From NCBI GenBank assembly GCA_946886925.1, contig CAMPJQ010000001.1, positions 1 through 24,071 of the forward strand: a stretch of DNA of 24,071 nt, given 5' to 3'. Numbering within the stretch: the stretch's first letter is position 1; each line of letters begins with the position of its first letter. Shown here in pieces: positions 1 through 6,978 of this stretch. The notes under the pieces are model-generated. The model made no database searches. It was not told the origin of the DNA and worked only from the letters and a program-made list of their open reading frames with translations. The stretch comes from an uncultured Terrimonas sp. Lineage in GTDB: Bacteria; Bacteroidota; Bacteroidia; Chitinophagales; Chitinophagaceae. A program made the position numbers and the translations under genes.

Positions 1-48
1 TATGTCTGCTGCCAGTGTTTATCTCCCTTACAAGGGTTCATATAAAAC

Positions 49-79
49 AATAAAGCACTGGCGAAGCCAGAGCTTTATT
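49..79 (-). terminator. Hairpin 3' of tRNA-like remnant, possible terminator
   Basis: Positions 49-56 (AATAAAGC) pair with 72-79 (GCTTTATT), and 58-62 (CTGGC) pair with 66-70 (GCCAG) around a GAA loop, with one A/A mismatch between the two stems. On the minus strand it is followed by GTTTTATA, a weak U-tract. It lies just 3' of the decayed tRNA-like sequence, as a terminator of that gene would. It may work in either direction. Confidence 0.5.
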
Positions 80-81
80 TC

Positions 82-137
82 GTCGGGACGATCCTCCCGC
101 CCTGAGGCGGGATGCGCTACCGTTGCAGCGATGAGAT
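82..137 (-). pseudogene. T-arm-less tRNA-Pro-like remnant
   Basis: This stretch shares two 10-base blocks with the intact tRNA-Pro next door: GTCGGGACGA (82-91 versus 180-189) and TGCGCTACCG (113-122 versus 228-237). Between the blocks the intact gene has 38 bases and this copy 21; the 17-base difference equals a T arm (5+7+5). The remaining 21 bases still fold into an anticodon-arm-like hairpin, but with a 4- or 6-base loop rather than 7. The 5' acceptor strand no longer pairs with the 3' strand. I read it as a decayed tRNA copy. An integration scar or chance resemblance is possible, and the 5' limit is uncertain. Confidence 0.45.
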
Positions 138-171
138 AAAAAAAGGTTGTCTCAACTTAATGAAACAACCT
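137..171 (-). terminator. Rho-independent terminator of tRNA-Pro
   Basis: On the minus strand AGGTTGT (171-165) pairs with ACAACCT (150-144), with inner TCA/TGA pairing around a short loop, followed directly by a run of seven T. It lies about 10 bases 3' of the tRNA, so it should end the tRNA-Pro transcript. Confidence 0.8.
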
Positions 172-180
172 CTTTAAAAG

Positions 181-254
181 TCGGGACGACAAGATTCGAA
201 CTTGCGACCCCTAGCACCCCATGCTAGTGCGCTACCGGGCTGCGCTACGTCCCG
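181..254 (-). tRNA. tRNA-Pro (anticodon GGG)
   Basis: The minus strand gives a complete cloverleaf. The acceptor stem is CGGGACG/CGTCCCG with C1-G72 and A73, the pairing typical of bacterial tRNA-Pro. The D arm is GCGC/GCGC around AGCCCGGTA. The anticodon arm is CTAGC/GCTAG with loop ATGGGGT, giving anticodon GGG, which reads CCC and CCU. The T loop is TTCGAAT. CCA is not encoded after A73 (the next bases are CTT), so it must be added by the CCA-adding enzyme. Confidence 0.95.
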
Positions 255-271
255 AACTTATTAACGGGCAG

Positions 272-300
272 CAAAAGTAATTCAAAATTCCAATTTCAAA
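272..300 (-). promoter_or_regulatory. Candidate sigma-A promoter of tRNA-Pro
   Basis: On the minus strand TACTTTTG (279-272) fits the Bacteroidota -7 consensus TAnnTTTG, and TTTG (300-297) lies 17 bases upstream as a -33 element, slightly closer than the usual spacing of about 19. Transcription would begin about 10 bases before the tRNA. The match is by eye. Confidence 0.45.
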
Positions 301-318
301 AAATCAATAAATAGCCTT

Positions 319-326
319 TATCTTCG
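319..326 (+). promoter_or_regulatory. Weak -7 box upstream of the dihydroorotase homologue
   Basis: TATCTTCG matches seven of eight positions of TAnnTTTG and ends 14 bases before the ATG at 341. I see no good -33 TTTG at the right distance. Confidence 0.25.
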
Positions 327-340
327 CTGAACTTTTCACA

Positions 341-1600
341 ATGACTATCCTCATTCGCAAAGCCATTATTACGCAACCCGGTTCTCCATTTAACGGACAG
401 CAAAAGGATATTTTAGTTGCCAATGGCGTCATTGTTAGCATTGAAAACAACATTACGGAAAAAGCAGATACTGTTATTGAACACGAAGGGTTACAGGTTT
501 CGCCGGGCTGGGTAGATATTTTCGCTCATTTCTGCGATCCCGGATATGAATTTAAAGAAACGCTGCAAACTGGTGCAAAAGCGGCCGCAGCAGGCGGGTA
601 TACTCATGTGTTTGTGCTGCCTAACACAAATCCTGTAGTTCACAGCAAATCACAGGTAGAATACATTAAAGAAAAAAGCAGGTCCCTGCCTGTAAATATC
701 CATCCCATAGGCGCCATTTCTAAAAATGCAGAAGGAAAAGATCTGGCAGAAATGTATGATATGTTCGCCAGCGGCGCTATTGCCTTCAGTGATGGTATCC
801 ATGCGGTTCAGTCGGCCGGCGTTTTATTAAAAGCCCTGCAATATGTAAAAGCGTTTGAAGGCGTGGTGATACAAATACCGCAGGATAAGAGTATTGGAAC
901 ACATGGATTAATGAATGAAGGCATTATTTCTACCCGGTTGGGTTTGCCCGGCAAACCGGTCATTGCGGAAGAAATGATGGTGGCAAGGGATATTGAACTG
1001 GCGGAATATGCGGCATCCAAACTTCATTTTACAGGCATCAGCTCCAAACGATCGGTTGATCACATTAAAAAAGCTAAGGAAAAAGGTTTGCAGGTAAGCT
1101 GCTCCGTTACACCCTACCATCTTTTTTTTAGTGATGAAGACCTTGTGAATTACGATACCAATCTTAAAGTAAATCCTCCTTTGCGTACCCCGGAAAACAG
1201 GCAGGCGCTGCGTGAAGCGGTAAACAATGGATGGGTGGATTGCATCGCGTCACATCATTTTCCCCAGGAATGGGACAGTAAAACCTGCGAGTTTGAATAT
1301 GCAGGCTATGGCATGATAGGGCTGGAAACGGCTTTTGGCGTTGCCGGAGCCGCGGGAGTGAATGCCGAACGCTGGGTGGAATTGTGCAGCACTAACCCGC
1401 GTAAAATTTTCGGATTGCCTTCGGCAACATTACAGGAAGGACATCCTGCAGACCTTACCTTGTTTAACCCGGGCGTAATGTACCGGTTTGAAGAAAAGCA
1501 GGTTCAATCAAAATCTAAAAATACTCCATTTACCGGGAAAGAACTTAAAGGGCAGGTAATTGGGATAATTAACGGAGAGAAAGTATTTTTGAACACCTGA
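341..1600 (+). CDS. Dihydroorotase-like protein, probably inactive (PyrC' type)
   Basis: A 419-aa amidohydrolase-superfamily protein of the dihydroorotase type, full length. Recognisable family features are the VSPGWVDI strand leading into the metal site, PNTNP (about residues 94-98), SVTPYHL (256-262), NPPLRT and a C-terminal composite domain (PADLTLFNPG). The catalytic centre is not intact: the HxH of DxHxHxREPG is F61-A-H63, the Arg is Cys65, the conserved His near 180 is absent (VVIQIPQD), the CHIS-type His is replaced by Thr-Gly (TGISS), and the catalytic Asp of ASDHAPH is His306 (ASHHFPQ). Family knowledge: such inactive PyrC' proteins can support aspartate transcarbamoylase assembly. 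A structural role is inferred, and no pyrB lies in this window. It starts a closely spaced run with the DUF4199 gene 22 bases on. Confidence 0.88.
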   Translation: MTILIRKAIITQPGSPFNGQQKDILVANGVIVSIENNITEKADTVIEHEGLQVSPGWVDIFAHFCDPGYEFKETLQTGAKAAAAGGYTHVFVLPNTNPVVHSKSQVEYIKEKSRSLPVNIHPIGAISKNAEGKDLAEMYDMFASGAIAFSDGIHAVQSAGVLLKALQYVKAFEGVVIQIPQDKSIGTHGLMNEGIISTRLGLPGKPVIAEEMMVARDIELAEYAASKLHFTGISSKRSVDHIKKAKEKGLQVSCSVTPYHLFFSDEDLVNYDTNLKVNPPLRTPENRQALREAVNNGWVDCIASHHFPQEWDSKTCEFEYAGYGMIGLETAFGVAGAAGVNAERWVELCSTNPRKIFGLPSATLQEGHPADLTLFNPGVMYRFEEKQVQSKSKNTPFTGKELKGQVIGIINGEKVFLNT

Positions 1601-1622
1601 TTTTTTACCCAAAACAACAATT

Positions 1623-2162
1623 ATGGAAAAAAAACAAACAGACGTAGGACTCACCTACGGACTAATATCCGGACTTGCATCTGTAATTTTTAGCCTGCTG
1701 CTATATTTGGGAGGTGTAAAATGGTTTGTAAACCCTATAGCTTATGCAGGTTTTTTAATACCTGTAATCATTGCAGTACTGGCCGGACTAAAACAAAAAA
1801 AACTAAATGAGGGCTATCTCGATTTTGCCGCGGCCCTGAAAGTAGTATTTACCACTTTTGTAATCGGCACCATAATTAGTACCTTATTTAGTTACGTTTT
1901 GTTCAATTTTATTGATGTGCCTTTTCGCGAAGCGCTAACACAGGAAACGGCTGAAAAGACGCAGCAGATGATGCAAAAATTCGGAGCAAGCCAGGAACAG
2001 ATTGATAAAACTACAGAAGATATGATGAAAGGCAATAATTATAGCTTCGGTAAGCAAATGCTTGGAACGGCATTCTTTTGTATTTTCTGGTTCGTAATAA
2101 GCCTGATCATTGCTGCGATCATTAAAAAGAAAAAACCGGAATTTCCAACGGTTGCTCAATAA
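1623..2162 (+). CDS. DUF4199 domain membrane protein
   Basis: 179 aa with four predicted membrane helices at about residues 10-30, 38-57, 70-97 and 145-168. A polar, Gln/Glu-rich segment (about 103-140) lies between the last two helices, and the tail is lysine-rich (KKKKPEF). Size, helix pattern and the position just before a GtrB/DPM1-type glycosyltransferase fit the DUF4199 family of Bacteroidota, whose function is not known. The next gene starts 18 bases after the stop, so they are probably co-transcribed. A role in envelope glycan transfer is only suggested by its neighbours. Confidence 0.8.
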   Translation: MEKKQTDVGLTYGLISGLASVIFSLLLYLGGVKWFVNPIAYAGFLIPVIIAVLAGLKQKKLNEGYLDFAAALKVVFTTFVIGTIISTLFSYVLFNFIDVPFREALTQETAEKTQQMMQKFGASQEQIDKTTEDMMKGNNYSFGKQMLGTAFFCIFWFVISLIIAAIIKKKKPEFPTVAQ

Positions 2163-2180
2163 TACTGTTAATCTTTCTGC

Positions 2181-3122
2181 ATGAACATCAGTGTTGTTAT
2201 TCCATTATTTAATGAAGAAGAGTCTTTACCTGAATTGTGTGCCTGGATTCAAAAGGTGATGGATGAAAACGGGTTTTCGTATGAAATTATTTTGGTGGAT
2301 GATGGAAGCACAGATGAGTCCTGGGCTGTTATTGAACAATTGCGGGTAGCGCATTCGTGTATAAAAGGTATTAAATTTCAACGTAACTATGGTAAAAGCG
2401 CAGCGCTTAATGAAGGCTTCAAGGCTGCGCAGGGGGAAGTAGTAATTACGATGGATGCGGATTTGCAGGACAGTCCCGGTGAAATACCCGAGTTGAGAAA
2501 CATGATAACAGAGGGTGGATATGATATGGTTAGCGGATGGAAGAAAAAAAGATATGACAGCACGCTCACAAAAAATATTCCTTCAAAATTTTTTAATGCG
2601 GTAACCCGGCGCATGTCTAAAATACCTTTGCATGATTTTAATTGCGGATTAAAAGCATATAAAAATAAAGTTATAAAAAGCATTGAGGTATATGGGGAAA
2701 TGCACCGCTATATTCCGGTATTGGCCAAATGGGCCGGATTTAAAAGAATTGGTGAAAAAGTAGTAGAGCACCGTCCGCGTAAGTATGGCGTTACCAAGTT
2801 TGGATGGGAACGTTTTATTAATGGGTTTCTTGATCTGGCTTCTATTATGTTTGTGGGCAGGTTTGGAAAACGACCCATGCATTTTTTTGGTTCATGGGGT
2901 ACGGCATGTTTCTTTATCGGGCTTCTTCTCAGTATCTATCTTATTATCAGCAAGTTTGTTGATCCTGAATATGCATTAACCAATCGTCCTGCCTTTTTCC
3001 TGGCATTAACCCTGCTTTTGTTGGGTTCGCAGCTTTTTTTAGTAGGATTTATGGGAGAGCTTATTGCCCGCAATTCTCCGGAACGCAACAATTACCTGGT
3101 TGAGAAAAAACTGGGAATTTGA
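2181..3122 (+). CDS. Membrane glycosyltransferase family 2 (GtrB/DPM1-like)
   Basis: 313 aa. The N-terminal GT-A domain begins with SVVIPLFNEEESLPEL (4-19), then ILVDDGSTDESW (37-48) and the metal-binding TMDADLQD (90-97). Two C-terminal membrane helices lie at about 236-258 and 271-294. This architecture is that of enzymes that load a sugar onto an undecaprenyl- or dolichyl-phosphate type lipid at the cytoplasmic face (GtrB, ArnC, DPM1). The sugar cannot be read from the sequence. The gene sits between the DUF4199 protein and a GT4 enzyme with about 20-base gaps, and upstream of a GDP-heptose pathway, so surface polysaccharide or LPS assembly is the likely setting. Confidence 0.88.
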   Translation: MNISVVIPLFNEEESLPELCAWIQKVMDENGFSYEIILVDDGSTDESWAVIEQLRVAHSCIKGIKFQRNYGKSAALNEGFKAAQGEVVITMDADLQDSPGEIPELRNMITEGGYDMVSGWKKKRYDSTLTKNIPSKFFNAVTRRMSKIPLHDFNCGLKAYKNKVIKSIEVYGEMHRYIPVLAKWAGFKRIGEKVVEHRPRKYGVTKFGWERFINGFLDLASIMFVGRFGKRPMHFFGSWGTACFFIGLLLSIYLIISKFVDPEYALTNRPAFFLALTLLLLGSQLFLVGFMGELIARNSPERNNYLVEKKLGI

Positions 3123-3142
3123 TTTGTATATATTAAGCAATA

Positions 3143-4297
3143 ATGGGAAAAAGAATCGTCATCATCGGACCTGCACATCCTTTGCGCGGTGGATTAGCTT
3201 CGTACGATGAGCGGTTGGCCAAAGAATTTCAGCAGCAGGGATGGGATACACATATTTACACCTTCTCCCTGCAATATCCGGGCTTTCTTTTTCCGGGTAC
3301 AACGCAATATTCTTCCGAACCACCACCCGCCGGTCTGAATATACATGTTCGCATCAATTCCATTAATCCTTTTAACTGGTATAGTGTAGGCCGGGAACTG
3401 AAAAAATTTTCTCCGGATATTATTGTAGTAAGATACTGGCTGCCTTTTATGGGTCCCTGCCTGGGAACCATATTAAGAATTGTAAAAAAAAATAAGCATA
3501 CCAAAACTGTATGTATTGCGGATAATATTATACCGCACGAAAAAAGGCCGGGCGATACCGCCTTTACCCGGTATTTTTTAAAACCTGTTGATGCCTTTAT
3601 TACGATGAGTGAAAAAGTGCTGGGTGATCTGCGCATGATTGAATCTAAAAAGCCTGCACAATTTGTCTCTCATCCTTTGTACGATAATTTTGGAGAGAAG
3701 ATAAGCAAACAGGAAGCACGGCTTAAATTAGGTATTGACCTTAATGACAGAGTAGTATTGTTTTTTGGCTTTATCCGCAAATACAAGGGCTTGGATATAT
3801 TGCTGGATGCCATAAAAATAGTGAAAGCACAAACTATTGGCCAGGGTTTACCACCCGTTAAACTTTTGATAGCAGGTGAATTTTATGAAGACGATAAGCC
3901 TTATCGACAGCAAATCAAAGGCAATAACATAGAAGATCTATTGATACTAAAAACGGATTTTGTTCCCGACAGTGAAGTGAAATATTGTTTGTGCGCTGCC
4001 GATGTGGTGATTCAGCCTTATCGAAATGCTACCCAAAGTGGTGTAACGCCGCTGGCTTACCACTTCCAAAAACCAATGATCGTAACCAATGTGGGTGGGT
4101 TAACTGCTATGGTGCCCGATGGTAAAGTGGGCTTAGTGGCGGAACCTGGTGCTGCTTCCATAGCTGAAAAAATAATGCAGTTTTATGAAATGGGTGAAGA
4201 CCATTTTATTCCCGGAATATGGGAGGAAAAAAATAAGTATACCTGGGATAATATGGTGAGGGCAATTGAAGAAGTGAGTGAAAATGTGAGAATGTGA
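3143..4297 (+). CDS. Glycosyltransferase family 4 (GT-B fold)
   Basis: 384 aa, predicted soluble. The N-terminal Rossmann half opens with RIVIIGPAHPLRGGLASYDE (4-23), the glycine-rich acceptor-side loop seen in GT4 enzymes. The C-terminal glycosyl_transf_1 half has VVLFFGFIRKYKGLDILLDA near residue 204 and the nucleotide-sugar binding region QPYRNATQSGVTPLAYHF from 291, followed by PMIVTNVGGL. The acceptor and donor are unknown. The tight spacing after the GT2 gene and the downstream GDP-heptose genes make heptosyl or mannosyl transfer to a surface glycan a reasonable but unproven guess. Confidence 0.87.
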   Translation: MGKRIVIIGPAHPLRGGLASYDERLAKEFQQQGWDTHIYTFSLQYPGFLFPGTTQYSSEPPPAGLNIHVRINSINPFNWYSVGRELKKFSPDIIVVRYWLPFMGPCLGTILRIVKKNKHTKTVCIADNIIPHEKRPGDTAFTRYFLKPVDAFITMSEKVLGDLRMIESKKPAQFVSHPLYDNFGEKISKQEARLKLGIDLNDRVVLFFGFIRKYKGLDILLDAIKIVKAQTIGQGLPPVKLLIAGEFYEDDKPYRQQIKGNNIEDLLILKTDFVPDSEVKYCLCAADVVIQPYRNATQSGVTPLAYHFQKPMIVTNVGGLTAMVPDGKVGLVAEPGAASIAEKIMQFYEMGEDHFIPGIWEEKNKYTWDNMVRAIEEVSENVRM

Positions 4298-4385
4298 AAA
4301 TCTGAGAGTTCGGGAGTGGCATCAGCAGCCTCAGGAACTACCGGGTTGATCTGACGTTGAGCAGTCATAACAGGTTTTAGAAGTT

Positions 4386-4456
4386 GAAAAACCCTCTCCA
4401 CATTGGGAAGAGGGAGAGAGCCTGCATGAACGATTCAGTCGGGCGGGGGTGAGGTA
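4386..4456. repeat. Hairpin-forming intergenic repeat-like stretch
   Basis: The 200-base gap between the GT4 gene and hddA contains CCCTCTCCA (4392-4400) pairing with TGG (4404-4406) and AGAGGG (4409-4414), then a G-rich block GGGCGGGGGTGAGG (4441-4454). The pattern CCCTCTCC ... GGGTGAGG resembles short dispersed palindromes I associate with Bacteroidota intergenic regions. Only one copy is in this window, so repeat status is inference. The rest of the gap, 4298-4385, shows nothing recognisable. Confidence 0.4.
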
Positions 4457-4464
4457 ATTCGGCT

Positions 4465-4472
4465 TACATTTG
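4465..4472 (+). promoter_or_regulatory. -7 box for the heptose operon
   Basis: TACATTTG is an exact match to TAnnTTTG, followed by CAC, and ends 25 bases before the hddA ATG. The position about 20 bases upstream is the G-rich end of the repeat-like stretch and has no TTTG, so the -33 element is missing or weak. Confidence 0.45.
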
Positions 4473-4497
4473 CACATATAATTAAGTATTATCTACA

Positions 4498-5520
4498 ATG
4501 ATCTACAGGAGCAAAGCGCCATTGCGCATTGGGTTAGCCGGGGGAGGAACAGACGTGAGCCCATATTGCGATTTATTTGGAGGAGCGATCCTCAATACCA
4601 CTGTTTCATTGTATGCATATGCAAATATTGAACCCCTGAATGAGGAAATCATTATTTTGGAAGCGGCCGACCGAAAAGAAACATTACAATATCAACATAA
4701 CAAAATACTACCTGTAAATGGTAAGCTCGATTTATTGAAAGGAGTGTACAATCGCATACAGGAAGATTATGGTGTACCCGCTACTGGCTTCAGATTGCAA
4801 ACCTTTGCAGATGCGCCTGCAGGTTCCGGGCTGGGCACTTCTTCTACCCTGGTAGTGGCTATTATTGGCGCATTTGCGGAAATGCTGAAACTGCCATTGG
4901 GTGAATATGACATTGCGCATTATGCATACCAGATAGAGCGCAATGACCTTAACCTGGCGGGGGGAAGGCAGGATCAGTATGCGGCTACTTTTGGTGGCGT
5001 TAACTATATGGAATTTTATGAAGAAGATAAAGTGATCGTTAACCCGTTGCGCATTAAGGCCGAATACCTGAGCGAACTTGAAAATAATCTTGTATTATTT
5101 TATACCGCTTCCAGCAGGGAATCGGCTACTATTATAAAAGAGCAGCAGAAAAATGTGCAGCAAAAAAACGAAAGCTCTATAGAAGCAATGCACCAGTTGA
5201 AAGAACAAAGCCGAAGAATGAAAGAAGCATTGCTGAAAGGAAGGCTTAATGAAATTGGCGAAATACTGGATTTTGGATTTCAGCAAAAAAGAAAAATGGC
5301 AGCAAATATTTCAAACCCGCTTATAGAAGAAATATATGATGCTGCAAAAAAGGCAGGCGCATCAGGCGCAAAAATATCAGGCGCCGGGGGTGGCGGATTT
5401 ATGATATTTTATTGCCCGGAAAATACACGTTACCGGGTAATTGAAACCTTGCACAGATTTGGAGGAGAAGTAAAACAATATACTTTCACTAAAAATGGAT
5501 TGAGTACCTGGGTTGTTTGA
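4498..5520 (+). CDS. hddA: D-glycero-alpha-D-manno-heptose-7-phosphate kinase (HddA)
   Basis: 340-aa GHMP-family sugar kinase. It begins RSKAPLRIGLAGGGTDVSPY (4-23), the N-terminal signature of HddA-like kinases. The ATP-binding GHMP motif is PAGSGLGTSSTLV (about 107-119), and the C-terminal GHMP motif SGAKISGAGGGGF is near 288-300. HddA phosphorylates heptose 7-phosphate at C1 in the alpha form, the branch that leads to GDP-heptose, in contrast to HldE which makes the beta form for ADP-heptose. The assignment over fucokinase or another GHMP kinase rests on the neighbours: gmhA, an hddC-type nucleotidyltransferase and a gmhB-type phosphatase follow on the same strand. Confidence 0.85.
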   Translation: MIYRSKAPLRIGLAGGGTDVSPYCDLFGGAILNTTVSLYAYANIEPLNEEIIILEAADRKETLQYQHNKILPVNGKLDLLKGVYNRIQEDYGVPATGFRLQTFADAPAGSGLGTSSTLVVAIIGAFAEMLKLPLGEYDIAHYAYQIERNDLNLAGGRQDQYAATFGGVNYMEFYEEDKVIVNPLRIKAEYLSELENNLVLFYTASSRESATIIKEQQKNVQQKNESSIEAMHQLKEQSRRMKEALLKGRLNEIGEILDFGFQQKRKMAANISNPLIEEIYDAAKKAGASGAKISGAGGGGFMIFYCPENTRYRVIETLHRFGGEVKQYTFTKNGLSTWVV

Positions 5521-5522
5521 TG

Positions 5523-5545
5523 ATTAACCGGCGATTCCGGTTAAT
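5523..5545 (+). promoter_or_regulatory. Intercistronic hairpin between hddA and gmhA
   Basis: A perfect 9-base stem, ATTAACCGG (5523-5531) with CCGGTTAAT (5537-5545), around the loop CGATT, begins 2 bases after the hddA stop. There is no T-run after it, so it is more likely an mRNA-stabilising or processing hairpin than a full terminator. Confidence 0.55.
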
Positions 5546-5572
5546 GAGTTGGCAATCTCTTAAACAAAAAAT

Positions 5573-6154
5573 ATGTTGAATAAAATAAAAGATATTGTTG
5601 CTGCATCAATAGCAGTTAAGCAGCAGGTATTGGCCAGTGAGGCATTATTGCAAACAGTAAAAGCTGTAACCGAAGCAATAACCCAAGCTTTTCAGCGGGG
5701 CAATAAAGTATTGTTTTGCGGAAACGGAGGCAGCGCGGCCGATGCCCAGCATTTGGCCGCGGAGTTCAGCGGCCGTTTTTATATTGACAGGGACGCTTTA
5801 CCCGCGGAAGCCTTGCACGCTAACACTTCATACCTCACAGCCGTAGCCAACGATTATAGCTATGATGTAATTTATTCGCGTCTTATTAAAGGACTGGGCA
5901 ATAAAGGCGATGTGCTGGTGGGATTATCTACCTCGGGTAATTCAAAAAATATTGTACTGGCCTTTGAGCAGGCCAAATCCAATGGCATGATCACCGTTGG
6001 ATTTACGGGAGCGGGCGGGGGCAAAATAAAAGATATTAGTGATTACCTGATTAATGTGCCATCAACAGACACTCCCCGTATCCAGGAATCACACATTCTG
6101 CTGGGTCATATTATTTGCCAGTTGGTGGAAGAAAAATATTTTAGCAATACATAA
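5573..6154 (+). CDS. gmhA: Phosphoheptose isomerase (GmhA)
   Basis: 193-aa SIS-domain protein of the usual GmhA length. It carries VLFCGNGGSAADAQHLAAEF (47-66), including the Glu equivalent to the catalytic E65 of E. coli GmhA, then GLSTSGNSKNI, and a late ESHILLGH whose His matches the second catalytic residue. GmhA converts sedoheptulose 7-phosphate to D-glycero-D-manno-heptose 7-phosphate, the first committed step of NDP-heptose synthesis in the cytoplasm. The gene starts 52 bases after hddA, with a hairpin in the gap. Confidence 0.92.
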   Translation: MLNKIKDIVAASIAVKQQVLASEALLQTVKAVTEAITQAFQRGNKVLFCGNGGSAADAQHLAAEFSGRFYIDRDALPAEALHANTSYLTAVANDYSYDVIYSRLIKGLGNKGDVLVGLSTSGNSKNIVLAFEQAKSNGMITVGFTGAGGGKIKDISDYLINVPSTDTPRIQESHILLGHIICQLVEEKYFSNT

Positions 6155-6182
6155 TGCTGTTACTTTAATTTTTCTTAACACT

Positions 6183-6905
6183 ATGCCTGGTAGCATTACT
6201 GAAGCCATAATTCTTGCAGGGGGATTGGGTACGCGCTTACGGAGTGCTGTACCCGATCTTCCCAAATGCATGGCGCCCGTAAATGGCGCGCCTTTTATCG
6301 CCTATGTTGTTAAGCACTTCCAGGCGGAGGGTATCCAAAATTTCATATTTGCTTTAGGATATAAAAGTGAAGCTTTTGAGTCTTTTCTGCATACGATTCT
6401 TCCCGCCGGGAATTATGAACTTTCTGTTGAAAATGAACCCCTCGGTACGGGAGGCGCTATTCAATTGGCCTGTTCAAAAGCCCGGGGAGCAGATGTGATA
6501 ATAGCCAACGGCGACACCCTGTTCCGCATTAAGGTGCAGGAGTTAACTGCATTTCATGCTCAAAAAAATGCGCAATGTACGCTGGCATTAAAGCCCATGA
6601 AAGCGTTTAGTCGTTACGGTGCGGTACAACTGAATGACGACCACATGGTGGAAAGCTTCACAGAGAAACAGTATTTTGAGGAAGGGCTTATAAACGGAGG
6701 TGTTTATGTGTTAAACATTCCAGCATTTCTGAAAAAAAAACTGCCTTATAAATTTTCATTTGAAAAGGAATATCTCGAACGGTTTTGTAAAGAAGGAAAA
6801 ATATTTGGTGTGGCAGCAAACGAATATTTTATTGACATAGGCATACCTGAAGATTACGAAAGAGCCCAGGTTGAACTAACCCCCGGGAACAGGCTGGGTA
6901 GCTAA
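6183..6905 (+). CDS. hddC: Heptose-1-phosphate guanylyltransferase-type nucleotidyltransferase (HddC)
   Basis: 240-aa NTP-transferase. The signature ILAGGLGTRLR followed by LPKCMAPVNGAPFI lies at about residues 10-39, and metal/nucleotide binding is shown by IANGDTLFR and FIDIGIPEDY near the end. The start is set at ATG 6183 because an open frame from 6054 would overlap gmhA by about 100 bases and its first 43 residues are not family-like. In the GDP-heptose route HddC joins GMP to alpha-heptose 1-phosphate. The choice of GTP over other NTPs is inferred from pairing with hddA. The gap to gmhA is 28 bases. Confidence 0.82.
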   Translation: MPGSITEAIILAGGLGTRLRSAVPDLPKCMAPVNGAPFIAYVVKHFQAEGIQNFIFALGYKSEAFESFLHTILPAGNYELSVENEPLGTGGAIQLACSKARGADVIIANGDTLFRIKVQELTAFHAQKNAQCTLALKPMKAFSRYGAVQLNDDHMVESFTEKQYFEEGLINGGVYVLNIPAFLKKKLPYKFSFEKEYLERFCKEGKIFGVAANEYFIDIGIPEDYERAQVELTPGNRLGS

Positions 6906-6978
6906 GGAATTTAAAATTCAGGTTCCAGTATGCAATATTGGGTTCATATTAAATTTAGCATCAGAAAATTATTTGTAC

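Noticed and set aside
2..139. Small plus-strand frame through the tRNA-like remnant (ATG near 2)
   Set aside because: It runs through RNA-structured sequence, has no family features and overlaps the tRNA-related hairpins.
4498..5520. Fucokinase or galactokinase identity for the GHMP kinase
   Set aside because: The N-terminal GLAGGGTDVSPY signature and the gmhA/hddC/gmhB neighbours fit HddA better.
6054..6182. Extended N-terminus for hddC
   Set aside because: The extra 43 codons lie inside gmhA in another frame, and the nucleotidyltransferase signature starts right after ATG 6183.
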